A stretch of 64,000 nucleotides of DNA, from the NCBI GenBank assembly GCA_963931615.1, contig OZ007032.1:1984001-2048000 (forward strand), given 5' to 3'. This document shows, in pieces, positions 10,257 through 19,504 of this stretch; the stretch's first letter is position 1; each line of letters starts with the position of its first letter. This DNA is from Coprenecus sp902388455. GTDB lineage: Bacteria; Bacteroidota; Bacteroidia; Bacteroidales; UBA932. The notes beneath the pieces were generated by a model. It saw only the letters and a list, made by a program, of their open reading frames with translations. It was not told the DNA's origin and ran no database searches. The translations under genes were made by a program, and so were the position numbers.

Positions 10257-11306
10257 TTATCGAGAAGCCTCCTCGGGATCATACAGAGGAAGGGGCTTTG
10301 ACGGCATATATATCCTGCGGTCAAAATTCGGATCATAGAACAGCATGTCGTCAAACCATGGCTGACCGCCGACTACCGGCTTAGGCACCAGCATCTCCAT
10401 CGGCGAACCGCATAAGAAGCCGCTTCCGCCTCCGAATATTCCTATTATTATCGCAAAGACGGAATAGACAGCCGGATTCTGTGCCCGAAGATCCCGCAGG
10501 AACTGAGGCATAGCGCTGCCGTTTATCATACGGGTGAGTATCAGCCTACGGTCCCTGGCCAGTATCTCGCTGACTTCGAGGGGACGGCTGGCCGCCCATT
10601 TCAGATTGTCCTCAACGACATCCAGCGGAAGATATCTCGGATGAAACGCCGAAGCCGGCATCTGCTCCGGAGCCCCGATCAGATCCGTCAGCGCATCCTG
10701 CCGCAGATATTCGCCCCGCAGCCTGCCGTACCACTCCTGCCGCAGCTCGGTCAGGAGGCTCAGTCGGGTGCGCAGTATATCCTCGCTTTTCCCGATTTCT
10801 TCGCCTGCCTTGATCACCTTGTTTTCCGCGCTACCCTCCCCACTGTTCCTCTTGTTTCCCACTGCTGCGGTCTCTGACACTGCTTCCACGGCCTCGCCTG
10901 GCTCACCTGTCGCTCCAACCTCCGATGCATGCACCACCGACAGCCCGGCCGGCAACAAGCCCGCCGATGCCAGCACCGAATCCCTGCCGGCCTCATCCAG
11001 CATCCCGACCTCCACGACCCGGTCCATCAGTGCCCGGATATCCGCCTCGTACTCCGCTACCAGCGACGCTACCGTATCCCGCTCCGGCATCCGGACACCT
11101 TTCGCAACTGCATCCGACACCTGCGACCGAAAACAGCCCGAAACCGTATCGCGTGCCTGAATCCGTACACTGCTCACGGCTGCCTCATATCCCTGCATCC
11201 GGGCCTCCTCTGCAATCGACTCCTGCTCCTGTCCTTGCGCCAGAAAACAGCCCGCGCAGCATGCCGCCAGCATCGTCACTGCCACATATTTTACGGATTT
11301 TCCCAT
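10257..11306 (-). CDS. Secreted protein of unknown function
   Basis: About 349 aa from the ATG at 11306. A longer in-frame start at 11414 adds an arginine-rich stretch that does not look like a signal, whereas MGKSVKYVAVTMLAACCAGC from 11306 looks like a signal peptide with two possible Cys lipidation sites. The middle is charged and alanine-rich, with predicted helices. A conserved-looking C-terminal third (NLKWAASRPLEVSEILARDRR onward) has a short hydrophobic segment (VFAIIIGIFGGGSGFLCG) and ends in a Pro/Tyr-rich tail. I do not recognise the family; it may be an envelope protein. The following 3' region carries no obvious terminator before the subtilisin gene, so the two may share transcripts. 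Confidence 0.6.
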   Translation of the reverse strand: MGKSVKYVAVTMLAACCAGCFLAQGQEQESIAEEARMQGYEAAVSSVRIQARDTVSGCFRSQVSDAVAKGVRMPERDTVASLVAEYEADIRALMDRVVEVGMLDEAGRDSVLASAGLLPAGLSVVHASEVGATGEPGEAVEAVSETAAVGNKRNSGEGSAENKVIKAGEEIGKSEDILRTRLSLLTELRQEWYGRLRGEYLRQDALTDLIGAPEQMPASAFHPRYLPLDVVEDNLKWAASRPLEVSEILARDRRLILTRMINGSAMPQFLRDLRAQNPAVYSVFAIIIGIFGGGSGFLCGSPMEMLVPKPVVGGQPWFDDMLFYDPNFDRRIYMPSKPLPLYDPEEASR

Positions 11307-11463
11307 AGTCCCCACCACAACCGCAAATATTGAGCCACATCGTCCGTTCTGCCATACATTCAACCATCTAGCCAGCCATCGCACGCCGCTGTCCTCCGGC
11401 CGTACTCGTCCCACCTTCCGAAGGAGTCGATCAAAAGGGCACGGATATCATAGATATCACCCA

Positions 11464-11503
11464 AAAGAAAAGCGCCCGCAGCCACACGGCCGCAGGCGCC
11501 TCT
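11464..11503 (-). terminator. Original chromosomal terminator of the tRNA gene (left of island)
   Basis: On the minus strand, GCGCCTGCGGCC and GGCTGCGGGCGC form a GC-rich hairpin followed by TTTTCTTTT. It lies just beyond the left copy of the tRNA 3' repeat, so before the island inserted it would have terminated the tRNA transcript. The island supplies a replacement terminator at 52424-52460. Confidence 0.75.
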
Positions 11504-11508
11504 AAGTC

Positions 11509-11575
11509 AGTAGCGAGACCCAGGATTGAACTGGGGACCTCATGATTATGAATCATGCGCTCTAACCAGCTGAGC
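11509..11575. repeat. attL: 67-bp copy of tRNA 3' end
   Basis: Identical to 52479-52545. The sequence continues as GGGCTGTTAC instead of TATCTCGCC, so the acceptor stem cannot form and this copy is not a functional tRNA. It is the displaced original 3' end of the tRNA gene left by integration. Confidence 0.92.
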
Positions 11576-11636
11576 GGGCTGTTACTCTATCAAAATCAGA
11601 GAGTTATGAAGCCTTGCCGTGACTATAAGTATGTTC

Positions 11637-11657
11637 TGCTTACACGGTTGCTTACAC
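11637..11657. promoter_or_regulatory. Left pair of putative integrase arm-binding sites
   Basis: TGCTTACAC occurs at 11637-11645 and 11649-11657, with start-to-start spacing of 12 bp. The same nonamer pair with the same 12-bp spacing and orientation occurs at 52354-52374 at the other end. This is the expected layout of arm-type sites for a heterobivalent tyrosine integrase; the function is inferred. Confidence 0.6.
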
Positions 11658-11763
11658 ACTTTGCATAAGTAGATGTAGGGTTAAACATTAAATAATATGA
11701 TTGTAAATCAACAAGTTGCATTAGTCTTAATCTATCATTTTCTATCCTCTCTCACCTACGTTA

Positions 11764-13468
11764 GGGACTGTCGTAAAAAGATTAAAACTTTATAAAGAAT
11801 TGATTTCCAATGTAATATAAAATTTGTATCTTAGCTAAAGATAAAAAGAATACCTCCAATTGCCCTGGAAAAGCCAAATTTGGAGGTATCGCAAAAATTA
11901 ATCTGCATGGCTAAGGTACAAAATTTCTCTGGAATATCACCTGATCTCCCTTTCACGGAGTTCGATTTTTATGAATTGTATAGGCGGACGTTCGCGACTA
12001 GCGAGCTGGGAAAAATCAGGAAGAGGCTGCCGCTTGGTGAGATGGCAGAGAACTTTGGACTGATAAGCAAGAGCATGAGAGCGAAGAAAGGACGAAAAAC
12101 ATACTTCACCCCGGAGGGCAAGGTTGCGCTGATGTTCCTGAAGATGTACACAGGTCTGAGCAGCCCGAAGTTGATGGAGCATCTTAACGGCAACATCCAC
12201 TATCAGCTCTTCTGCGATGTGAGAATAGACCCGATGCATCCTCTGACGAACTACAAACTTCTGGACGACGTGATTTCGGAACTGGCCCGCGGGCTGAAGA
12301 TCCAACAGCAGCAGGAGATACTGGCAAGAGCCTGGAAACCGTACATGAAGGACCTGGACACGATGTATACGGATGCGACCTGCTACGAGAGCGAGATGCG
12401 CTATCCTACGGATGCGAAGCTTCTGTGGGAAGGAATAGAGAAGTCATATGAGATAATGTGCACTCTGAGTGCCAAGCTGAATGTGCACCGTCCGAGGACG
12501 AAGTACGTAGACGTAGAGAAGGCCAACCTGTCGTACAGGAAGCGGCGCAGGCATACGAAAGTCCAGACCAGGAAACTGACCAGACGCCTGCTCAACCTTT
12601 TGGGGAAGATACTGAAGGAGACCCGCACACTGGAGAGGGAGAATGCAGGCGCGGAGAAATTGCTGACAGCCAGACAGAAGAGCGATATTGAAATCATCAC
12701 AAGAGTGTACCGCCAGCAGAAGGCCCACTTCGAGAACAACAATCCTCGCGAGAGTGTCAAGGACAGGATAGTGAGCATCAGCAAGCCGTATGTGAGGCCA
12801 ATCGTGAGAGGCAAGGAAGTGAAGAGCGTAGAGTTCGGTGCGAAGTGCAACAACATCCAGGTTGACGGACTCTCATTCATCGAGAAGCTGTCATTCAATG
12901 CCTTCAACGAGGGAACCAGGCTTACGCACTGCCTGAGGATGCACCGAAAGCTCTTCGGTGTGGACGCGAAGAAGGTCGGAGGAGACGCAAGCTATGCCGG
13001 CAGCGCCAACAGGGAGTACTGCAAGGATAGAGGAATACAGACGTCATTCGTCAAGCGTGGCCGTCCGTCCTTGGAAAAGAAAGAGAACGACATCATCCGC
13101 AACGAGCTGGCGAGGATAAGGGCAACGAGGATGGAAGGCTCGTTCGGAACGCAGAAGGAACACTATGGCTTGAAACGCATCAAGGCAAGGACGAAGTTGA
13201 CCGAAATCCTGTACATCTTCTTTGGCATCCACACGGCGAATGCAGTACAGCTCGTCCGGCGGGAAGTCAACGAAATTGCCCAGGCTGCCTGATGTTCGAG
13301 GTGAGTGAGAAACGGCCCTTTCACTGGAGTATTGGCTCCAGTTGAGTCCAAAAATGAAAAAAGGGGCTCCGAAACGGAGCCGAAAATATAAAAAGATGAG
13401 TTCGATCGGAAAAATTACCGGGACAGTCTGCCGATTGACTCATAATGACGGAATTAAACGACAGTCCC
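11764..13468 (+). mobile_element. IS1182-like insertion sequence, copy 1
   Basis: A 1705-bp element bounded by terminal inverted repeats GGGACTGTCGT / ACGACAGTCCC and flanked by a perfect 7-bp direct repeat TACGTTA (11757-11763 and 13469-13475), the probable target duplication. It carries one transposase gene. It interrupts a site whose reconstructed sequence has inverted arms TCACCTACG (11752-11760) and CGTAGGTGA (13522-13530). The duplication is intact, so the insertion is direct and has not been rearranged. Confidence 0.85.
11907..13292 (+). CDS. DDE transposase, IS1182-like
   Basis: Transposase of about 461 aa with an N-terminal DUF772-type segment (GRKTYFTPEGKVALMFLKMYTGLS) and an RNase-H-like DDE core: Asp in MYTDATCYES, Asp in KKVGGDASYAG, and Glu in ATRMEGSFGTQKEHY near the C-terminus. 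The ATG at 11907 (MAKVQNF) matches the start of the second copy (MSKIQNF); an upstream ATG at 11880 is less likely. The protein is clearly homologous to the one at 45124-46515 but differs at many positions, so the two IS copies did not arise from each other recently. The family name is by recognition of the Bacteroides group; exact IS naming would need a database comparison. Confidence 0.85.
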   Translation: MAKVQNFSGISPDLPFTEFDFYELYRRTFATSELGKIRKRLPLGEMAENFGLISKSMRAKKGRKTYFTPEGKVALMFLKMYTGLSSPKLMEHLNGNIHYQLFCDVRIDPMHPLTNYKLLDDVISELARGLKIQQQQEILARAWKPYMKDLDTMYTDATCYESEMRYPTDAKLLWEGIEKSYEIMCTLSAKLNVHRPRTKYVDVEKANLSYRKRRRHTKVQTRKLTRRLLNLLGKILKETRTLERENAGAEKLLTARQKSDIEIITRVYRQQKAHFENNNPRESVKDRIVSISKPYVRPIVRGKEVKSVEFGAKCNNIQVDGLSFIEKLSFNAFNEGTRLTHCLRMHRKLFGVDAKKVGGDASYAGSANREYCKDRGIQTSFVKRGRPSLEKKENDIIRNELARIRATRMEGSFGTQKEHYGLKRIKARTKLTEILYIFFGIHTANAVQLVRREVNEIAQAA

Positions 13469-13486
13469 TACGTTATATTTTCTCAA

Positions 13487-13530
13487 TTTTTCTGATTTAT
13501 ATACCCCTCATGAAATTAGTGCGTAGGTGA
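13487..13530. repeat. TATATACCCC motif, copy A
   Basis: Contains TTTTTCT, a short spacer, then TTTATATACCCC followed by an AAATTAGTGCGTA-like segment. Related copies occur at 44885-44935 (opposite orientation) and 50401-50458 (same orientation). It lies between the arms TCACCTACG and CGTAGGTGA. Function unknown; see findings. Confidence 0.5.
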
Positions 13531-13534
13531 TGAT

Positions 13535-13563
13535 ACAAAAATCCCCTCGCTGTTTTGGGGGAT
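13535..13563 (-). terminator. Terminator of the 13577-14326 gene
   Basis: On the minus strand an ATCCCC / GGGGAT stem is followed by TTTTTG, 14 bp beyond the stop of the membrane protein gene. Confidence 0.6.
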
Positions 13564-13576
13564 GTTGAGTATGATT

Positions 13577-14326
13577 TTATTGGGGAATTTTGGGAAATAT
13601 CTTCTTCTTTTCTCTATTCAGTTTTTCCAATTTCTTTTCTTCGGTTTGAATTATTAAATTGGCTTTCTTGAAAAGAACTTGCGTATACTGTGTTTTGTCT
13701 TTACCTAATTCAATATTGAAATCCGCTAAATCAGAACGGAATGATTGATAAATTTCGCTATGCTGTGCAGTTTTTCTACCATTCTGAACTGTTGCCAACA
13801 ATATGGTCATTTCATCTACTCTCTTTTTATACCGTTTAACGCAAGTCTCGTAAAATTCATTTAGGTCTTTCTCGTCCGTATTTCGCGTTTGACTATGCAG
13901 TAATCCATAAGAATTGAACAGCCTTGATGCTTCCTTTGATAACTCATTCAATTCATCTAACACTTTTGGTATCTTTTGATAAAATTCCTCTGATTCTTCT
14001 TTTGGCGTATGCAGAGAAATGCTGCCAATATAAGCGAAATCCAGTTTACTTATGCGTTCCGATAGTACACTGTTTAATTCTTTGATATGGGCTTCCTGTT
14101 GTGGAATCATAACATTCAAAGTATTATGTTTGGATGTTTGCCACATTGTTATAAAAGCAATAACCGCTGCTATTACCCCACCTAAATATGAGCCGTAAAA
14201 CGAAAGCCAATCGACATTATTTCCGACTATCCCGATGTCAAATGGATTGGTAGCACCAAGCATGATATTTAATGCTATTGGAGTAATTGCCAATACAATA
14301 ACGACTATGAACAACCATTTCTTCAT
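13577..14326 (-). CDS. Membrane protein with coiled-coil domain, unknown function
   Basis: A 249-aa protein. The N-terminal helix MKKWLFIVVIVLAITPIALNIM is followed by a second membrane segment (YGSYLGGVIAAVIAFITMW, ~45-63). The remaining ~180 residues are charged and helical with heptad-like Leu/Glu/Lys patterning (HIKELNSVLSERISKL; EEKKLEKLNREKKK at the end), suggesting a cytoplasmic coiled coil. The two-helix hairpin plus coiled coil resembles small inner-membrane proteins common in mobile-element cargo, but I cannot assign a family. It is separated from the upstream lipoprotein gene by a terminator-like hairpin and has its own terminator. A defence-effector role is possible only by location. 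Confidence 0.6.
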   Translation of the reverse strand: MKKWLFIVVIVLAITPIALNIMLGATNPFDIGIVGNNVDWLSFYGSYLGGVIAAVIAFITMWQTSKHNTLNVMIPQQEAHIKELNSVLSERISKLDFAYIGSISLHTPKEESEEFYQKIPKVLDELNELSKEASRLFNSYGLLHSQTRNTDEKDLNEFYETCVKRYKKRVDEMTILLATVQNGRKTAQHSEIYQSFRSDLADFNIELGKDKTQYTQVLFKKANLIIQTEEKKLEKLNREKKKIFPKIPQ

Positions 14327-14340
14327 CCCAGCATATTCTA

Positions 14341-14377
14341 TCTAAATGTCCCTCCACCACCTCAGCGGCAGAGGGAC
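14341..14377 (-). terminator. Hairpin between lipoprotein and membrane-protein genes
   Basis: GTCCCTC (14348-14354) and GAGGGAC (14371-14377) form a 7-bp stem. On the minus strand it follows the stop of the lipoprotein gene by about 14 bp and is followed by ATTTAGA. The T-tract is weak, so it is a probable but not strong terminator. Confidence 0.45.
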
Positions 14378-14390
14378 GGTTCAACTTCAG

Positions 14391-17300
14391 TTATTCTAAT
14401 TCAAGTATATTTGTGCAGAAACTTCCCCAAGCAGAAGCTTTGTATGCATCAATACAGCCTTTTGGAACATGTAAGTTGGTAATATTTAAGTTGCTGTAAT
14501 ACTCATCGATATCTGGAGGTGTTACAGTACCTATTTTAAAATCGGTTATTGTGCAGCCGTAAAATGCACCATTGCCGTAATCCCCTGCTAATATAGTTTT
14601 AATATTATGGCAATTTGATGCGTCAAAAGATTCTAAGTTCTCGCACTCATAGAAAGCGAATTTTCCAATTCCTTGCAATTCGGAGTTCTTGGCAAAACTT
14701 ACTGCCACAAGTGGTTGTCTATAAAATGCATATCTCTCGATTTTCGTCACACTTGCAGGAATTATAACGGAATTTAACTTCGCTCCCACAAATGCACTTT
14801 CCCCAATTACTGTAACATTTTCATTCATATTCACAGTAGTTATTGGAACTCCTGTAAAAGCGTTATTGTAGAAATTGGGACCAATAACATCTGAAGTTAT
14901 ATTAAGTTCAGATAGTTTGGTGCAGTTCCTGAAAGCATCCTGCCCCAATGAAGTGATAGAAGCGGGGAACGTCAATGATGTCAGGGATGTACAGTTCATG
15001 AATGCTTCCTGCTGTATGGCCATCAATGTCTCCGGGAAGACTACCCCCGCAAGATTATAGCAGTCCTTGCAAAATATCTCGGACAATGAAGTATTAGCGG
15101 TCAAATCAAGTGAGGTGATGTTGGTCGTTGAGCAATTTACACTTTTAACCGTTTTATTATTTGATACGTCAAGGTTGCTCAATGGATTCGCGGAGCAATC
15201 CAATGTCACCAACTTCACATTGTTGGACAGATCCAAGGATTTAATTTCATTACTAGAGCAGTCAATGTAACTTAATTCGCTCAACGATGTCACATCTATA
15301 ACCGACAAAGCATTCGCACTGCAGTCAATATGGTCAATCGACAGGCTGTTATTGACTGACAATGACGACAGGCTATTGTTGCTGCAGTCCAGACTCAGCA
15401 AGGCTACGTTGCTGCTCAAATCCAATGTCTGCAGCCTATTATCAGAACAGTCCAGATATGTCAATGCCCTGCTCGTTGAGAGGTCAAGAGCAGACAGTAT
15501 ATTTGTGCTGCAGTTAAGTTCCTTTAAGGCATAGCAGTCCGCAAGCAGCATTTCAGCAAGCTGCGGGTTTGAGGTACAGGTCAATTTTGTCATGGTTGCA
15601 ATCCCGTCGAGATTCAGCGATTTCAGATTCGGATTGCCAGATATGGCGACATTGATCCATCTTGCATTGCCCCCCATCAGAAGCGACTGCAGGGATGTCC
15701 AGGAAATATTTACGTTTTTCTGCGCTACGCAGTTTTCTGTAGCATTGTTCAGATATAGCGCAGTCAGGGATGACGCATTTTCAATGTTGAGGGTCTCAAG
15801 CAGTGCGCATGCATGACAGTATAGTTTCTCAAGTTTGGTATTGCCACTTACGTCCAGAGCCTTGAAATTGTTTGACGAACAGTCATAATAAGTCAGTTCC
15901 TTATTGGTATCAGTAGATATGTTTGTCAATGAATTGGACTTGCAGTCCAGATATGTCAGTTTCTCCAGACCGGAAATGTTTAATTCCACCAGACTGTTGG
16001 AATGGCATTTCAGCGATGTAAGTTCGCTGTTGGCTGTCAAATCCAGTTCAACAATACTGTTGTTGGAACAGTCCAAGGTTTTAAGGTTTGCGAGCCTTTC
16101 TACCCCTTTAAGAGAATATATAGATTTTCCTGAACATACGATGTCCGTCACATTTAATGCCTCCCTCGCGTCTATCTCCCCATCCTCATTGCTGTCATAC
16201 AGCTCAACAAGGACTTCTTTAAAAAGTTTGTCCTCAAAGGTGATATAATCCGCCTGATATCCGGACTGGTTAATCGTAACGGTTTCAGAAACCGAGTTGT
16301 TCTCATCCGTAAGAGTTACTGTTGCAGTTCGTTTCTCAGGAGAGTCATTCGCCATAACCGACAGCTCAACTGTGCGCTCTGACATTGACTTTGTCGGTGC
16401 ATAGTTCACCCAGGACACATCATCAGGAATCCCTACATTCACATTGACATTGGCCGTAAAAACAAGAGTCACCGTCTGCTCTTCCGCTGAAATATCAAAT
16501 ACCGATGAGGTCAGCAATATTGCATTTTTCTGCAACTGCGTTATGTTTATTTCTTTTTTTGTCTCTCCATCATTACCTATGAAAGTGACAATGGCCGTTC
16601 TTTCATCATAAGAGTCATTGGGTTTTATTGAGAACCTTGTTGTCTCCCCGGCAAAGACTATCTCAATCCATGACGCCGCCTCTTCAGGAATGTGAACAGT
16701 AAATTCAATGTTTGAGTTTACAGACACATCCAGCTGCCCTCCTTTATCATCTACAATGTACGAGTCCTTCACAACATCTATCACGTTGCCCTTTCCTTTT
16801 ATCTCCACGGTCTTTGCATAGAAGTTCCCTTTATCATCCGACAGGATAAAAAGTATCTTACCGTCTCTTATCGGGGATGGAGCCGTGATTGAGACGGTTC
16901 CAGAGTCGCTGTTGTCCGGATTTGGATTTATCACAACTGACCACCCGTATTGCTCAAATGTCTCCAATGCAACATTGGCATCATCCTCAGAAGTGATGAT
17001 TTCATACCCGATGTCCATTGTCTCTCCGGCAGACATCTCTATCAGGCCATCGGTGTTCAATTCCAGATACAGCGCAGGACCTTCTTTGGACTTGGCTATC
17101 GTGATGGTCGTTCCATCTTTCAGAATGAAATACACATAATCCTCATCCTCCTTTATTTCCTCAAAAAAACTGTCTCCTGTGGAATTCCCAAGTGGAGTCC
17201 AGCTTTGCCCGTTGTCATACGAGACATACCATGTGTCGTCCTCTATTTTCAACTCCGGCACAGAGGCCTCAGCCAGGATCTTGTTCCCTTCGCTGTCAGT

Positions 17301-17657
17301 CAGCCATTCCCCGTCAACTGTCCAATAATATTTTCCCTCATACTCCTTTACCCCAATTTGAGGCACCGGCTGCTCAAACGATGTATCTATCTGTATCTTG
17401 CTGCCGTCAGAGAAATGAATAACATAGCCATTTTCCGTTTCCTCAATATTCAGGACAGTGATACCGTCCTGCATTGCGTCCACAATTGACTGCAAAGACA
17501 AGATATTGGAATTAAGAGTGTTGCACAGTTCTTCTAACGCCTCCAGTCTCTGCTCCGCATTCTCCATTCTTTCCCTCAGTTCTGAGTCGTCGTAGCAGCT
17601 GACCGCGAAGAACAATGCCAAGGTCAGAGCTGACAGTAATGTTAAAATCTTTTTCAT
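14391..17657 (-). CDS. BACON / leucine-rich-repeat surface lipoprotein
   Basis: Surface-exposed lipoprotein of about 1088 aa from the ATG at 17657. MKKILTLLSALTLALFFAVSC is a lipoprotein signal with Cys at 21, followed by the acidic/Ser stretch typical of surface-exported Bacteroidota lipoproteins; the upstream ATG at 17687 breaks this. In order it has a coiled coil (~25-65), a DUF4988-like domain (GKYYWTVDGEWLTD), two BACON-type repeats ending in ITQLQ and INQSG (~300-470), an EF-hand-like DSNEDGEIDAREAL, a long run of LxxLDCSxNxL/LDLSxN leucine-rich repeats (~520-890), and BspA-like LRR_5 repeats (~890-1080). Such proteins usually bind host surfaces or glycans. As cargo of an island it is probably a host-interaction or cell-surface trait, unrelated to the defence block. 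Confidence 0.85.
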   Translation of the reverse strand: MKKILTLLSALTLALFFAVSCYDDSELRERMENAEQRLEALEELCNTLNSNILSLQSIVDAMQDGITVLNIEETENGYVIHFSDGSKIQIDTSFEQPVPQIGVKEYEGKYYWTVDGEWLTDSEGNKILAEASVPELKIEDDTWYVSYDNGQSWTPLGNSTGDSFFEEIKEDEDYVYFILKDGTTITIAKSKEGPALYLELNTDGLIEMSAGETMDIGYEIITSEDDANVALETFEQYGWSVVINPNPDNSDSGTVSITAPSPIRDGKILFILSDDKGNFYAKTVEIKGKGNVIDVVKDSYIVDDKGGQLDVSVNSNIEFTVHIPEEAASWIEIVFAGETTRFSIKPNDSYDERTAIVTFIGNDGETKKEINITQLQKNAILLTSSVFDISAEEQTVTLVFTANVNVNVGIPDDVSWVNYAPTKSMSERTVELSVMANDSPEKRTATVTLTDENNSVSETVTINQSGYQADYITFEDKLFKEVLVELYDSNEDGEIDAREALNVTDIVCSGKSIYSLKGVERLANLKTLDCSNNSIVELDLTANSELTSLKCHSNSLVELNISGLEKLTYLDCKSNSLTNISTDTNKELTYYDCSSNNFKALDVSGNTKLEKLYCHACALLETLNIENASSLTALYLNNATENCVAQKNVNISWTSLQSLLMGGNARWINVAISGNPNLKSLNLDGIATMTKLTCTSNPQLAEMLLADCYALKELNCSTNILSALDLSTSRALTYLDCSDNRLQTLDLSSNVALLSLDCSNNSLSSLSVNNSLSIDHIDCSANALSVIDVTSLSELSYIDCSSNEIKSLDLSNNVKLVTLDCSANPLSNLDVSNNKTVKSVNCSTTNITSLDLTANTSLSEIFCKDCYNLAGVVFPETLMAIQQEAFMNCTSLTSLTFPASITSLGQDAFRNCTKLSELNITSDVIGPNFYNNAFTGVPITTVNMNENVTVIGESAFVGAKLNSVIIPASVTKIERYAFYRQPLVAVSFAKNSELQGIGKFAFYECENLESFDASNCHNIKTILAGDYGNGAFYGCTITDFKIGTVTPPDIDEYYSNLNITNLHVPKGCIDAYKASAWGSFCTNILELE

Positions 17658-17679
17658 TGTTTTGATAGTTAGTCGGTTT

Positions 17680-17910
17680 TTATACAAATCTCTTAATCAA
17701 GCGATAGTCAACACATTTGACATCTCCATTCTCTGGGTCTTCAATAATGGCATCTGTTACTTGAAACGCCTTACCGTCAACCTCTTTGATTGAACCTGCA
17801 AATTCATGGAGGATACCCACTGCCGTATCATATTGATTTGGCATGTCTGGATAAACTCCGTCTTGTGCTTCTCCGTGGAGATAATACTCGACTTCACGAT
17901 TGATACTCAT
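17680..17910 (-). CDS. Small hypothetical protein
   Basis: A 76-aa acidic, soluble protein (MSINREVEYYLHGEAQDG to DYRLIKRFV). Its stop lies 22 bp before the lipoprotein start, so it could be co-transcribed with it. Codon use looks genuine and no alternative frame in this stretch is convincing. I recognise no domain. Upstream (17911-18192) no further gene is seen. Confidence 0.45.
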   Translation of the reverse strand: MSINREVEYYLHGEAQDGVYPDMPNQYDTAVGILHEFAGSIKEVDGKAFQVTDAIIEDPENGDVKCVDYRLIKRFV

Positions 17911-18192
17911 AATACATTACCGTTGTGTCACCAACCCCGAGTGACGGATTTATACAAAAAAGAAAGTGTGGAACTGCAATATCTGATATTTGAGAAGTTG
18001 AATAAAGTCGAAAATGAAAAAAAGAGCTAAACAAGTGCAAATATAACCTCTAATATTCAATACTTTATGCGGTATCAGATTCGGGAATGACTTTTTAATT
18101 TGTCTTAATTCGTTGCAAGTTTCCTCAGGATGTATGGGAACATATTCGGGAATTTATTTACCTTTGTCATGTAATCAAAAAAGGCATAGCAA

Positions 18193-19491
18193 ATGAAAAT
18201 TTCCGTCTATCTGAAAAAATGTTCCGCGACCACTTCAAACATCTGCTTCCGGGTACGGGAGAAGAACGTGGACATCAAAGTGGTTTCCCCCATCGCGGTC
18301 CATGGCAAGTATTGGGATACCGATACCTTATGTTACAGGCGAACGACTGCCGTGACGGCCATTGAGCAGAAACGGGTGCCCGAACAGATCGCCGCCATCA
18401 TCGAGAGAGCGGAAAAGACCTTCTCGGAGAAGGCTGACGGCAAATGGATGAAACAGGTCATCGAGGATGTCCTGCATCCCGCGCGGGCTTTCGAGCGTGA
18501 TCACCCGAACCTTCTCCACCGCATCCACGAGTACCTGGAAAAATATGACGGCGCGGAAAGGACCAAGGAGCACATCGTCCGCTTCGAGCGAACGATGACC
18601 AGGTATCACGAGTACCGGCGTGATTTATTGGGCGATACTGACTTCACGCTCTTCGTTGAAACTGTCACCCTGGGGCAGATGAACGACTTCAGGGAGTACG
18701 TCACCAACGAGTACCTGCTCCGCCAGGAGTATCCTAACTTTTATACTCCCCGTATGCTCATTAATCACAAGCCCAAGCCTCTATCCAACACGACCGTCAT
18801 CAATATCATGAACCTTTTTTGCACGTTCCTGCACTGGTGCAAGAGAATGAAGTATTCCGACAACGAAGTCTATGCAGTTTATGGCTGCAAGGAGCCGACC
18901 TACGGCGACCCGTTCTACCTCACATCGGAAGAGAGGAATGTCCTGTACGACGCAGACCTGAGCGACTGCCCGAAACTGGCTGTCATCCGGGACATTTTCG
19001 TGTTCCACTGTTATGTCGGTTGCCGTGTCGGTGATCTCTACAGGATGACAAAGGAGAACATCAAGGACGGTTTTCTGGAGTATATGCCTCAAAAGACAAA
19101 GAAGTGCCAGGCGAAAACCGTCAGGGTCCCATTGCATGAAAAGGCGGTCAGAATACTGGAACGCTATAGCGGGAATACCGGCAAGCTGCTTCCCTTCAAG
19201 CCCATCAACACTTACAATTTGGGTATACGGGAACTGCTGAAACATTGTGGCATTGACCGCATGGTCACTATTCTTGACACGCACGGCTACAACACCGTAC
19301 AGAAGCCCTTGTACGAGGTGGCCAGCAGCCACACGGCACGCAAGACCTTTGTAGGTAACCTGTACCGGCAGGTTCCGGACCCCAACCTGATAGCCTCCAT
19401 GTCAGGCCACGTGGAAGGCAGCAGGGCCTTCCGGCGTTACCGGACGATAGATGATGACATGAAACGAAAACTTGTTGAAATGATAAACTAA
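18193..19491 (+). CDS. Tyrosine recombinase, first of a tandem pair
   Basis: Site-specific recombinase of 432 aa. It has an N-terminal arm-binding/SAM-like region (to ~200) and a C-terminal catalytic domain with Arg in HCYVGCRVGDLYRMT (~280), the HxxR box in SSHTARKTFVGNL (~378), GH in SMSGHVEGSRAF (~400) and the Tyr nucleophile in FRRYRTI (~416). A TACCTTTG -7-like box lies at 18159-18166. It is followed after 13 bp by a second recombinase of similar length with an AAGGAGG ribosome site (AACTAAGGAGGATAT). Tandem tyrosine recombinases at the head of a mobilization module are seen in several Bacteroidales integrative and mobilizable elements. It probably handles integration/excision of an inner element rather than the tRNA-anchored one. 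Confidence 0.88.
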   Translation: MKISVYLKKCSATTSNICFRVREKNVDIKVVSPIAVHGKYWDTDTLCYRRTTAVTAIEQKRVPEQIAAIIERAEKTFSEKADGKWMKQVIEDVLHPARAFERDHPNLLHRIHEYLEKYDGAERTKEHIVRFERTMTRYHEYRRDLLGDTDFTLFVETVTLGQMNDFREYVTNEYLLRQEYPNFYTPRMLINHKPKPLSNTTVINIMNLFCTFLHWCKRMKYSDNEVYAVYGCKEPTYGDPFYLTSEERNVLYDADLSDCPKLAVIRDIFVFHCYVGCRVGDLYRMTKENIKDGFLEYMPQKTKKCQAKTVRVPLHEKAVRILERYSGNTGKLLPFKPINTYNLGIRELLKHCGIDRMVTILDTHGYNTVQKPLYEVASSHTARKTFVGNLYRQVPDPNLIASMSGHVEGSRAFRRYRTIDDDMKRKLVEMIN

Positions 19492-19504
19492 GGAGGATAT
19501 ATAC

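Noticed and set aside
11509..11575. A second CAT tRNA gene
   Set aside because: The 5' acceptor strand is missing (GGGCTG instead of TATCTCGCC), so no acceptor stem can form; it is the att repeat.
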